The notes below the pieces were generated by a model. It was not told the DNA's origin, made no database searches, and was given only the letters and a program-made list of their open reading frames with translations. From positions 248,001-312,000 of the forward strand of contig CAVQCN010000002.1 of assembly GCA_963711035.1 (NCBI GenBank): DNA of 64,000 nucleotides. The letters are read 5' to 3'. Of the stretch, positions 41,301-49,864 are shown piece after piece. How positions within the stretch are numbered: the stretch's first letter is position 1; every line of letters begins with the position of its first letter. This DNA is from WHTK01 sp963711035 (GTDB lineage Bacteria > Chloroflexota > Dehalococcoidia > DSTF01 > WHTK01). Position numbers and translations under genes: made by a program.

Positions 41301-43085
41301 TCAGACCACCTGCCTTGGGCGCTCGATCGCGCTCGTCTGCCAGAGCGGGAAGTAAGTCAGTTGCGGGCCTTCGTCAGCGGGCACGATCATGCTCTGCTGA
41401 GATTGCCGCCACTTCTCGAGTTCGACGTCTCGTGATTCGCCTCCGCACTCCTTCTTCTTGACCGGGTTCTGATCGACCGCGAACCGGTAGTTGTTGTCGA
41501 TCTTGCAGCCGACCCAGTTGGCGGCGTTCTTGAACGTCGGCGTGAACAGCCAGACGAGCAGGAAGACGAAGGCCACGAGGGCGCAAACGAAGCTGGCGAG
41601 GAAGACGGGGCGGTAGCCGAGCTTCGGCTTGTGAATGAAGCGGCCGTCGAAGACGCTGCGGTCGGCCTGGGCGCCGCCCTCCGTGTCCTCCAGACGCAGG
41701 CGGAAGTCGAAGGTCTCTGGCGGACCCACGAGCCCGTTGCGCTTGGCCCCAACTTTGACCTGGATCAGGCCAACCTGCCCCGGCTCGATGTTGCGGGGCG
41801 TGGGCACGGTGAACTTGCAGCGATTCTCCGGGTCCGAAGCGTTTACGGCGATACGTACCGCCATGTCACCCGTGTTCTCGACGCGGATATTGAAGTCTTT
41901 TCGCAGGCCCTGTGCCTGGAGCGGTTCCAGACGCGCCTCGTACCTCGATGCGCCGGCAACAGAGACGACGCCGCGCGATTCGCCGTAGTAGTCCGGCGCT
42001 GCGTCCGGCAGGGCACGCACGAGGAACTCGTACTCACCGGCGGGCAGGCCGGGACCGGTCACCGGGTTGAGCCGTAGCGATAGCTGGCGGCTCTCACCGG
42101 GGTCCAGGCGAACCTCGTCGTCGGAGAGGCGGTACCATTCGGCGGGAATTCCGTTGATCGAAATCGCGTAACGCTCTCGCACGCGACCCCGGTTGGTCAC
42201 GGTGACGATCGCCTGGGCCATCGGCTCGGACTGGGTGAAGCGGAAGCTGGCCCGCGGCGAGAGCAGGACGTCTGGCGGCACGATGCGCTCGCCGGACGGC
42301 GTGGTGGGTGGCGGTGTCTCCGGTTGCGGTGCCGGCGTGGACGTCGCCGGCTGGGACGCTTGCCCTCGCGTCCGCGGCAGCGACAACCAGCCCATCGCCT
42401 CCGATTGCAGATCAGGCTGGCCCTCGACCCTGACATGGATCTGGTACGGGTAGTCTTGCTCCCGGGCGCCGCTCGGCGGATGCAGCGTGAAGTCGATCTG
42501 CAGTTCTTCGCCCGCCGCGACCCGCACGCGGTTGAGCACCGTGTACCAGGTCGCTTCCAGGCCCTCCACGTCGATGACGTAGTCCGCGTCGCTGCCGCCG
42601 GGGTTGTGGATGGTCAGCGCCTTGCGCTCCGGTGCCTGTCCGCCGCCCCGCCAGATCACGAGCCCTGCTTCGAGGGACACGTTGGGGCGGGCAGCGTCGC
42701 TGGTGGCTGTGGCCGCGGGCGCGGCGGCCGGCTCCTCCAGAGGCGGCGGCTCCGGCAGTGCGCTTGAGATATGGATCGAGCCGCTGGCTGTGGTCTCGGC
42801 GGAGCCGCTCAGAACGGAGATATCGAAATCGTAGGACGCGCCGCCGACGTTGGGCGGCACCATGATGGTGAGGCGGCCGGAGCGCGTCTCGCCGGGCGCC
42901 ACACGCTCAGTCGTTTCATACGCAAAGCGGTACCACGAATCGGGTAATCCGGACAGCTCGATGCTCTGAGCCTGCGCCTCCGTGCCGGTGTTCTGCACGG
43001 TGATGGCAAACTCGGCCTGTTCTCCGGGACTGACGGAGCGTGTTTCAGGGTCGAGCGAAAGACGAATTAGAGGCGATTGAGGCAA
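41301..43085 (-). CDS. Single-pass membrane protein with repeated Ig-like domains (paralogue)
   Basis: 594 aa. Same plan as the downstream gene: four repeats over ~1-485 (TVQNTGTEAQAQSIELSGLPDSWY; LTIHNPGGSDADYVIDVEGLEATWY; VTVTNRGRVRERYAISINGIPAEWY; IRVENTGDMAVRIAVNASDPENR), then FDGRFIHKPKLGYR, a membrane helix at ~493-515 and a ~75-residue outer tail without SH3 domain. Basic residues before the helix favour N-terminus inside. The two genes are one base apart and clearly duplicated. Neither looks like a receptor-binding tail fibre. See the next gene for its DUF4159-like neighbour. Confidence 0.8.
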   Translation of the reverse strand: MPQSPLIRLSLDPETRSVSPGEQAEFAITVQNTGTEAQAQSIELSGLPDSWYRFAYETTERVAPGETRSGRLTIMVPPNVGGASYDFDISVLSGSAETTASGSIHISSALPEPPPLEEPAAAPAATATSDAARPNVSLEAGLVIWRGGGQAPERKALTIHNPGGSDADYVIDVEGLEATWYTVLNRVRVAAGEELQIDFTLHPPSGAREQDYPYQIHVRVEGQPDLQSEAMGWLSLPRTRGQASQPATSTPAPQPETPPPTTPSGERIVPPDVLLSPRASFRFTQSEPMAQAIVTVTNRGRVRERYAISINGIPAEWYRLSDDEVRLDPGESRQLSLRLNPVTGPGLPAGEYEFLVRALPDAAPDYYGESRGVVSVAGASRYEARLEPLQAQGLRKDFNIRVENTGDMAVRIAVNASDPENRCKFTVPTPRNIEPGQVGLIQVKVGAKRNGLVGPPETFDFRLRLEDTEGGAQADRSVFDGRFIHKPKLGYRPVFLASFVCALVAFVFLLVWLFTPTFKNAANWVGCKIDNNYRFAVDQNPVKKKECGGESRDVELEKWRQSQQSMIVPADEGPQLTYFPLWQTSAIERPRQVV

Positions 43086-43145
43086 CGGCTCACCAACCGC
43101 GAACCAGGAGACAGTCTTGCCTCAATGCGAGCTCCTGCAATGTTT

Positions 43146-44360
43146 CTAAGACCCCGCCGTGGATTCTACTTCCTCGGTCGTCTCAGCGGGAGTCTCAGTC
43201 GTTTCCGGTGTCTCCACCGCTTGCGTTGCCTCCGCGCTGCGGGACGCTCGGGATGGCCTCTTCGAGTCGCCTCCCCGGTCTTCGGCCCGCTGTCCCACGC
43301 AGAAGCCGGCGTTGACGCCGAACTCGAGCGCCGCGCGCACGAGGTCGCGCTGGAAGACGTGCTCGCCGCGACGGCCCGCCCACGCGCAACCGTAGTCACG
43401 CGGCGAGAGGATTATGCGCTCGCCCCAGAGCATTTGACGTGTGGGGAAAGCACCGGGTGGCGCCGTTCCGAAGACATAGCGAGAACCCATCATCAGGTTT
43501 TCGGTTGCGCCGCCGCCGTTCGGCTTGAGCAGCGACCGGAACGATTCCACCATACCGTTGTCTGAGCCGCAAGGGTCGACGAACAACCAGGCGCCATCGC
43601 TCACGCGTTCGCCCATGCGCTTGACCACGGCGGAGGGCATGGCAGCGCCGGAATCGCCGGTGACGTACAGCATCTCTGTCTCGGGCACGGTGGAGTCGTA
43701 CGACTTGGTCACGTCCGCCCGTAGACCGCAGTACTCCAGCTCTCGCAGGAAGAACTGGAAGCCCTCGAGATGCGATGGGCTCAGCGCACTATCGCCGCCC
43801 TGGACGACGAGGCCAAGACTGATACGGCGCGGCGCCGTGACGAGCAGCCGCGGCCGGTGTCGCAGGTCGATCTCGTTCTCGGTCGGCAGCCACGGGTTGG
43901 CGGCGCCGACGATCGAGGCGCCTTTCTTGACGTCGACTCGCGCCAGCTCGATCGAGTGAGGCTCGGGGATCGTCTGGATCGCCCGCAGGCGGAAGTCTTC
44001 TTTGATGCGCGCTCGCGTGTCGCGCTGGTCGCTATCGGACGGGATGCTCTCGACATAATCGAGCACCAGGTAGGTCACGCCGGAGTTCTCTCCGATCGCG
44101 ACATGCTGCCGCTCCGGGACGACGATGGTGTTGCCCAGCGGGTCGATAGCGACACCTGCCTCGATGACGACGCTTTCGCTGGGTGGGTCCGTCGAGATGA
44201 CGTCCAAGCCCTGGGCGACGCCGCTGCCGTGAAGACTGAGGAGGTGCAGTTGCTGGTGATTGCGGTGGTAGTCGTGCGCTGTCGCCCAGGTATCAACGTC
44301 AATGACCAGCCCGCTGAAGGGGTGAACACGAATGGGCGAATGCAGCGAATGCTGATTCAT
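43146..44360 (-). CDS. Injection-system accessory protein with DUF4159-like C-terminal domain
   Basis: About 404 aa from ATG at 44360 with GAGG upstream. N-terminal ~160 residues are beta-rich (RVHPFSGLVIDVDTWATAHDY, VVIEAGVAIDPLGNTIVVPE), like proteins found beside phage-tail-like baseplate genes. The second half has MLYVTGDSGAAMPSAVVKRM, GAWLFVDPCGSDNGMVESF and RIILSPRDYGCAWAG, the layout of DUF4159 (a Rossmann/amidotransferase-like domain). The tail (~360-404) is Thr/Glu-rich, disordered. Located between tail protein I and the membrane proteins. A baseplate-peripheral role is inferred; biochemical activity unknown. Confidence 0.7.
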   Translation of the reverse strand: MNQHSLHSPIRVHPFSGLVIDVDTWATAHDYHRNHQQLHLLSLHGSGVAQGLDVISTDPPSESVVIEAGVAIDPLGNTIVVPERQHVAIGENSGVTYLVLDYVESIPSDSDQRDTRARIKEDFRLRAIQTIPEPHSIELARVDVKKGASIVGAANPWLPTENEIDLRHRPRLLVTAPRRISLGLVVQGGDSALSPSHLEGFQFFLRELEYCGLRADVTKSYDSTVPETEMLYVTGDSGAAMPSAVVKRMGERVSDGAWLFVDPCGSDNGMVESFRSLLKPNGGGATENLMMGSRYVFGTAPPGAFPTRQMLWGERIILSPRDYGCAWAGRRGEHVFQRDLVRAALEFGVNAGFCVGQRAEDRGGDSKRPSRASRSAEATQAVETPETTETPAETTEEVESTAGS

Positions 44361-44374
44361 CACGTAACCTCAGA

Positions 44375-44989
44375 TCAGCTCGCAGGGGTCACGAAGGAAA
44401 CGGTGTAGACAGCTCCCGCCGGCTTGTAGTTCCGGATTATAGCATGCACCAGCGAGAGGTCGAGCTCTTCCGGTTGACAATCGAACAGGATGTGAATCTG
44501 AAGCGGCACACCTTCGTTCAACGATGTGTTAAGTCCCAGGACAGCGTCCTCTCCCAGAACCAGGCCGGGCGAATATTCCGTGATGTACGGCCGCTTCGAC
44601 GTGATGGACTCAAGCGCCATGCGCAGGCCGCGCTTGGTGCCGCGCATCTGATTCAGCGTGATTGCCTTGCGCACCAGGCCGCGAAGCTCGGCGTCAGGCA
44701 GCTCGCCGAATTGGGTAGCGCCGACCCAATTCGCCAGGAAGAGCAGCATCTCCGGCGGAGCCAGACCGGGGTCGAAGAGCATGGCTCGCCGCGACACGTC
44801 CTTCTGAATCGGCGAGAGGATGTCTTCGAAGATGTGCAGGAAACGGCCGATGAAGGAGTCCTGCCAGTAAATGGCGGGCAGGTAGCGCAGGTACGCGCTC
44901 GGCTGCAGATCAACCGGAGCTTCGTCCAGGTGATGGTAGCCGTTGCTGCTGGCGCCGTTTGTCGTCGGCGGGGCGAGGTCGATAGTCAT
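44375..44989 (-). CDS. Phage tail protein I-like baseplate wedge protein (Pvc12-type)
   Basis: 204 aa. Contains the P2 gpI-like region: SAYLRYLPAIYWQDSFIGRFLHIFEDIL, FDPGLAPPEMLLFLANWVG, LRGLVRKAITLNQMRGTKRGLRMALE and HAIIRNYKPAGAVYTV. In contractile systems this protein joins baseplate J and the fibres or their equivalents. Start overlaps the stop of the baseplate J gene by one base. Length fits a minimal version. Confidence 0.88.
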   Translation of the reverse strand: MTIDLAPPTTNGASSNGYHHLDEAPVDLQPSAYLRYLPAIYWQDSFIGRFLHIFEDILSPIQKDVSRRAMLFDPGLAPPEMLLFLANWVGATQFGELPDAELRGLVRKAITLNQMRGTKRGLRMALESITSKRPYITEYSPGLVLGEDAVLGLNTSLNEGVPLQIHILFDCQPEELDLSLVHAIIRNYKPAGAVYTVSFVTPAS

Positions 44990-46974
44990 CAGTCCTCCAC
45001 CGTCTCCGCGAGAACGTAGCAGCGGCCCAGCGCCAAGATGGCGTCCGAGTCCGGCTGCAGGCGCATCAGCTCTTCAGTCTCACCCTGGCGGCGCAATAGC
45101 ACGCGTTCGACGTAGACCACGCCGGGCACGTTCTGCAGCGTGCCGGCGATCTGCGACATCGTGATAGCGCCGCCGAAGGTGAGGCCGTGTCCATCCAGTC
45201 CGCCGACAGTGGGGTGGAGGAGCCGTCGCAGTCGCTCTTCCGCGGCGGTTTGGGCCTGGGCCGGGTCGAAGCCGCGAGCGACGTAGATGTGGGCGTCGAT
45301 CTCTGCCCAGAGGACGGACACCGGCGCCATCTCCACCACGGTGCCGAGGCTCTTGCGCTCCTCGACTGCCGCGCCCACCGCCTGGAGCAGCTCCGGCGAG
45401 GGAAGCATGATCTCCGGTGTCAACTCGACCTGCGGATCCGGCAGCTTCGGTAGCAGCAACAGCCGGATCACGCCCGGACGGCCGCCTTCTCCCGGCGCGA
45501 CGCAGCGCGCGCCTCCCACTCCGGGGATTTCTCGCGCCAGGCGCTCGAAGTCATCCCGCGTAACGGCCGTGACCGGGTGCTTGAGGGACGCGACGGCGCG
45601 CAGCTTGGTCTCGTCCATCGTCTCTTCGTCCAGCCCGCCGGCAGCCGGTGTGTAGTTCGTCACGGCTGCAACGTAGCCGACGGACGATCGCATCTGCGTG
45701 ATGGTACGCTCGCCGACGTTGCCGCGCGTGCCGCCGCCGCTGTGATAGGAGAGCAGCCGCAACTCCGCACTCGGGCGGGGTACGGCGCCGTGCTGTCGCT
45801 CCGTGCCGTCGCGGGCGCGGACGGAAGGGCCAAAGCGAACCTGGCCTGTCGGGTAGTGGATGGTGAAGTGGCGGTCGTGCTCGCCCGAGAGGGAGAAGTC
45901 GTCCACCTCCACCCACTCCGTGACCTCGTCGCCCAGCGCCGCTTCGATCATGTGCGGCTCGCTGCGGCGCAGAATGGGCTGCCAGTTCACGGTGAACTGG
46001 TCACCGGCCTCGCCGGAGGCCGTCCCCAGGTACTCGTTCTCGATCATCTGCGACTGGCGCGCGCTGACGGTGCCGCCTACGCACGTCAACCTGAGGCCAG
46101 TCACCCGCGGTGACGCGGTATAGCTGGAGCCTGCCTTCGGCTGATGGCGGATGCGGAGCCAGGTCGCGTCGATCCCTTCGATGACCTGTGTGCCGGAGTC
46201 GGCCGGGATGTTCAGGAAGACCTCTGCTGACCGGTTTAGGCCGTGCGTTGGGTCCGTCGTCAGCGGCTCGCGTAGACGCCCCGTTCCCGACTGATCGAGC
46301 AGGCGCAGGGGGTGCCAGAGCCTGGTCACCGTGGACCAGTACTCCCAGGCGAGAGGCGGGTCTTTCGGGTCGATGTGCACGCCTTCCAGCTCCTGGCAGT
46401 CGATTTGCAGTAACAGGCTCCTGCCCGCCATGTCCTCTCGCAGGCCGATGTACAGCGCATCATCCTCCTGCGGGTCTTCGTTGAATATCGGCGCGTCTAC
46501 CAGTCCACTGGCGACGTACGGCATGTAATCTTCGAATCCCTGGCCCTGACGCCAGGCGCGCAGGCCTGCCAGCGACGGCGGCTCGATCGTCAGCGGTTTT
46601 GTAGTCGCGAAGATGATGGCGTCCTCGACGTCGGTCTGCTCGGTGGCGATCTGCGTCTCGACAGGGATCGTCACCTGTCCGGTGACGCGCTTCGAGAGGT
46701 AGAACGTGACGTCGACCATCGCCGGCTCGGGCGGGTGACGCTGCACGCCCAGAAGGTCGAGGAAGTGCTCGTGCATCTCGTCCGGCACGCGATTGAGCTG
46801 GTAGAGGATCATCTCCGTCATCCAGGCGAAGAGCTCGACGATTGTGATGCCGGGGTCGCTGACATTGTGGTCGGTCCACTCGGGGCAATAGCGCGGGATA
46901 AGGCGCCTCGCCTCGTCGACGATGTCCTGGAACTGGCGCAGGTCCAGGCGGCGTTCGGTAACCTGCATCGTCAT
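44989..46974 (-). CDS. Baseplate J-like protein (Pvc11-type)
   Basis: 661 aa. N-terminus RYCPEWTDHNVSDPGITIVELFAWMTEMILYQLNRVPDE is the conserved start of the eCIS/T4 gp6-like baseplate wedge protein. The centre is beta-rich; the C-terminal half contains VGYVAAVTNYTPAAGGLDEET, VTRDDFERLAREIPGV and LLHPTVGGLDGHGLTFGGAI. It forms the wedges that trigger sheath contraction. Two bases separate it from the gp25 gene. Confidence 0.92.
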   Translation of the reverse strand: MTMQVTERRLDLRQFQDIVDEARRLIPRYCPEWTDHNVSDPGITIVELFAWMTEMILYQLNRVPDEMHEHFLDLLGVQRHPPEPAMVDVTFYLSKRVTGQVTIPVETQIATEQTDVEDAIIFATTKPLTIEPPSLAGLRAWRQGQGFEDYMPYVASGLVDAPIFNEDPQEDDALYIGLREDMAGRSLLLQIDCQELEGVHIDPKDPPLAWEYWSTVTRLWHPLRLLDQSGTGRLREPLTTDPTHGLNRSAEVFLNIPADSGTQVIEGIDATWLRIRHQPKAGSSYTASPRVTGLRLTCVGGTVSARQSQMIENEYLGTASGEAGDQFTVNWQPILRRSEPHMIEAALGDEVTEWVEVDDFSLSGEHDRHFTIHYPTGQVRFGPSVRARDGTERQHGAVPRPSAELRLLSYHSGGGTRGNVGERTITQMRSSVGYVAAVTNYTPAAGGLDEETMDETKLRAVASLKHPVTAVTRDDFERLAREIPGVGGARCVAPGEGGRPGVIRLLLLPKLPDPQVELTPEIMLPSPELLQAVGAAVEERKSLGTVVEMAPVSVLWAEIDAHIYVARGFDPAQAQTAAEERLRRLLHPTVGGLDGHGLTFGGAITMSQIAGTLQNVPGVVYVERVLLRRQGETEELMRLQPDSDAILALGRCYVLAETVED

Positions 46975-46976
46975 GG

Positions 46977-47420
46977 CTATTCCTCCCCGATCGTGTAGAA
47001 CGGATACACGAGGGTCCGCTCGTCTTTCGTCGCGACGACCTCGTAGCTGATCATGATGTCGACGCGGCCCTCACTCATATCTGGCGCGATGAGGACTTCG
47101 CGCACTCCAATTCGCGGCTCCCACATGCGAAGAGCGTCCTCCACGTAGAACCGCATCAGGCTGAACGTTGCCTCGTTGGCGGGCGCGAAGACCAGCGTGT
47201 GAATGTCGCAGCCGAACGTGGGCCGCATACGGCGCTCGCCCTTCGCGGTGGCGAGGATGATGCGTATGGCCTGCTCGATGTCGTCCTCGTAGCGCGCCAG
47301 GGCGATACCGCCACCGCCGCGGTAGGGCGCCTCGATCTCGTGCGCCATTCGCCGGTCGACGCGAACGGGGAAGTTCCAGCCTACTCCCAGGATTTCCTTA
47401 CCCGTGACGTGGTTGTTCAT
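46977..47420 (-). CDS. gp25-like baseplate lysozyme-domain protein (Pvc9-type)
   Basis: 147 aa. GPW/gp25 family: ILGVGWNFPVRVDRR, GIALARYEDDIEQAIRIILATAKGERRMRPTFGCDIHTLVF and a SYEVVATKDERTLVYPFY end. In contractile tails gp25 nucleates the sheath on the baseplate. Length and motifs are typical. Between spike and baseplate J genes, as in other eCIS clusters. Confidence 0.93.
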   Translation of the reverse strand: MNNHVTGKEILGVGWNFPVRVDRRMAHEIEAPYRGGGGIALARYEDDIEQAIRIILATAKGERRMRPTFGCDIHTLVFAPANEATFSLMRFYVEDALRMWEPRIGVREVLIAPDMSEGRVDIMISYEVVATKDERTLVYPFYTIGEE

Positions 47421-47429
47421 CGCAATCCC

Positions 47430-49192
47430 TTATCCGAGGCTCACGGTCGGCGCGCTGACGGACGCGTTGGCGCCGCTTTCCATCCTCACGCTGGACGTGC
47501 CCTTGAATGTCGCCTGGCCGTTGCCTTCGATGGAGACGTTGCCGGTAGCTTGTTCCGTGATGTTGGCCTGCGCGTTGACGGAGAAGTCGGTCCCTGCTTC
47601 AAACTTGATCGCGCCAACGGCCTTGAACGACATGTCACCGTTCACCTCGGCGGTGAGGCTGTTGTCGTCCGTCTTGAGGACGATCTTGTTGTTGCCAGAC
47701 GCGTCGATGATGCTGATCGAGCCGCTCGAGTTGCTCTGGTCCTCGAACAGGATCTGGTGGCCGGTGCGCGTTTTGATGATGCGCTTCTGCACCTCCTGGC
47801 TGGGAGCTGCTTCGTTGCTGCTCAAAGGCGGCAGGTCCTCGGAGCTGTGTAGGCCGCCGAGCACGTAGAGGTTGTCCATGCTCGTACCGATCACGAGCAC
47901 CTCGTCGTCCACTTCGGGCAGGAACTGCCATCCCCGGTTTTTGCCGCCGCCGGGCGAAAGCACCCTGCACCAGTCCGATACGATGTCGTCGCCGAGCATC
48001 GGCAGCTTGACCTTGACTCGCCCTATCCCGACGTCGTCATTCACGGCGTCGACGATGCCGGTCATGAGACGTACCTGCGACTGCTGCGGCGGCGCCAGCA
48101 GGCTGACGAGGTCCGTCGAGCGGCGAGCCGTGATATCGAAGTAGACGTTGTAGCCTTCTGGTCCGTAGTCATGGCTGATCTGGGTGACGCGGTACGTGCC
48201 CGAGAACCTGCTACCAACTTTCGCGACCTTTACCTGGCCGCCCAGCTGCAGCTTGACATCGCCCCTCACTACGCCGGTGGCGTTGACGTAGACGCCGGCA
48301 AGCTCGTCCAGCACGGCCTGTGCCAGGCGTGTCGCCTGCTGCTGGTCGTAGATCGGCTGGCGGGATACCACCATCTTTGTCCGCTCGTGGAACGCGGACT
48401 GCGCCAGGGCCCCGGCCGTGGGCGTTTGTCCGATCTGGGGGAAGTTCTGGGACGATGAGGCCGTGCCCACGACCACCTGCTTGTTGATGGGATCCCAGCC
48501 TCGCACCTCGACGCTGTTCACCTGCTCGCCGGTCGTAATCGTCCCCCGGAACGAGAGCATATCCTCCATCCACGCCACTTCCACGGCGCTTCCGACGTTT
48601 GTCGGCGGTTTGAAGATCAGCTTCTTGTCCTTGACCTGGACTTCGAACCCGTTGCGTGCCGCTCGCTCCTGCAAGAACTCCCAGTTGGTCTGGTTGTCCT
48701 GCAGTACCCACTCGTGGACACCCGGAGTCGTCTGGACATCGGCGGTCAAACCCGCCTCGCGCGCGATCTGCTGTGCGAGCTGGCTGTCTTTAACCTGTTT
48801 GAAGACGCGTGTCTCGCGGCCGCGGTGTAGCCGGTGGGAGCGGTCGTAGCTGCGGACGCGCAGAAACATCCGGCCATCCATCCCCGGTTCCGACTCAAGG
48901 GCCGTAATTTCGCCGGCGAAGGCGGGCTCTTCTCTGGGTTCCTCCGACTTCTCCTCGGCGTCGCCAAAGCCGATCTTGATCTCACTTCCGATCTTGAGCT
49001 GGGTCGCCGTCCACATAGCTCGAATTCCGAGTCATCGAACTCGAGGATCGCCATGTCGGGCAGGTGCACGCTGCCGTCTACCCGGATGCGCAGCAGATTG
49101 TTCATCATGGCGCTGGGCAAGTCGCGACCATCCACCTTCACGTAGGCATTGGTGATGAGACGCTTTTCGGCTGGAGTTGCGGTTGCAGCCAT
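47430..49192 (-). CDS. VgrG/gp27-gp5-like spike protein (Pvc8-type), one frameshift
   Basis: The first ~57 codons from ATG at 49192 (MAATATPAEKRLITNAYVK ... ILEFDDSEFE) sit in one frame; from ~49016 the protein continues in another (WTATQLKIGSEIKIGFGD). The span is 3n+2, so one base seems missing near 49017-49022. Joined length ~587 aa is normal for the spike. Domains: gp27-like hub (~1-360), OB fold (TGIVDAVNDDVGIGRVKVKLP ... WQFLPEVDDEVLVIG), and a C-terminal beta-helix (NNKIVLKTDDNSLTAEVNGDM ... ATFKGTSSVRMESGANAS). Start is three bases after the LysM gene stop. No PAAR tip gene is found. Confidence 0.85.
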
Positions 49193-49194
49193 GA

Positions 49195-49848
49195 TTACCT
49201 CAGCGGTGCGACGACGAGATACTGCCCCGGCACGATGGCGAAGGGGTCGTCCAGGTTGTTGAGCTCGGCGATGTAGGGCCAGTGGCTCGCCGACCCCAGC
49301 TCTTGATACGCGATCAGGTCCAGCGTCTCGCCGGCGATGACGCGGTGCGCCCGAAGGTCCGCGTTGCCCAACGAGGTGGGGTTCTGGCCCTCCGGCTTGT
49401 CGATCCACTCCTGCAGCTGCAGGCTAACGGTGGCCCGGGCCGGCGTACCGTCAGCCAGGAACATCGTGTAGTTCACGTTCAGTGAGTTGATGACGGCCTT
49501 GAACTGAGCGTGCTTGTTCGCCCAACTGAACATCACGACCGGCGGCCGCCCCTTGCCCGAGTCCTTGGCCGTGCTCTTGTCCACCTGCGTGAACTTGATC
49601 AGCTGCTGCACCCTGTCGACGAGTTTGGCGCCGTCCGTCGGCTTTTCGTAGTCGTCGAGCATCAGCTCCATGCTGATCGTGCGGCCCTTGCCCTGCACGA
49701 ACTCCAGCGGCGGCGTGTCCTGCCCCTTCTGCTCGCCCTGCTTCCATTGCAACGAAGTGTTCACGGAGTACTTGGTTGGGTTGTACTGGAACTTGACCTC
49801 GGCGCCGGCCGGATCGACAGCCCGAATGCTGGCTTTCTCGAGACTCAT
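49195..49848 (-). CDS. LysM-containing baseplate hub protein (Pvc7/gp53-type)
   Basis: 217 aa. N-terminal part with EVKFQYNPTKYSVNTSLQWK and ISMELMLDDYEKP is the eCIS hub domain; the end (~165-217: HRVIAGETLDLIAYQELG ... PGQYLVVAPLR) is a LysM domain. In PVC-like particles this protein locks the hub and sheath-initiator parts. Order before the spike gene is canonical. Confidence 0.9.
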   Translation of the reverse strand: MSLEKASIRAVDPAGAEVKFQYNPTKYSVNTSLQWKQGEQKGQDTPPLEFVQGKGRTISMELMLDDYEKPTDGAKLVDRVQQLIKFTQVDKSTAKDSGKGRPPVVMFSWANKHAQFKAVINSLNVNYTMFLADGTPARATVSLQLQEWIDKPEGQNPTSLGNADLRAHRVIAGETLDLIAYQELGSASHWPYIAELNNLDDPFAIVPGQYLVVAPLR

Positions 49849-49864
49849 CGCATACCCTCCGCCG

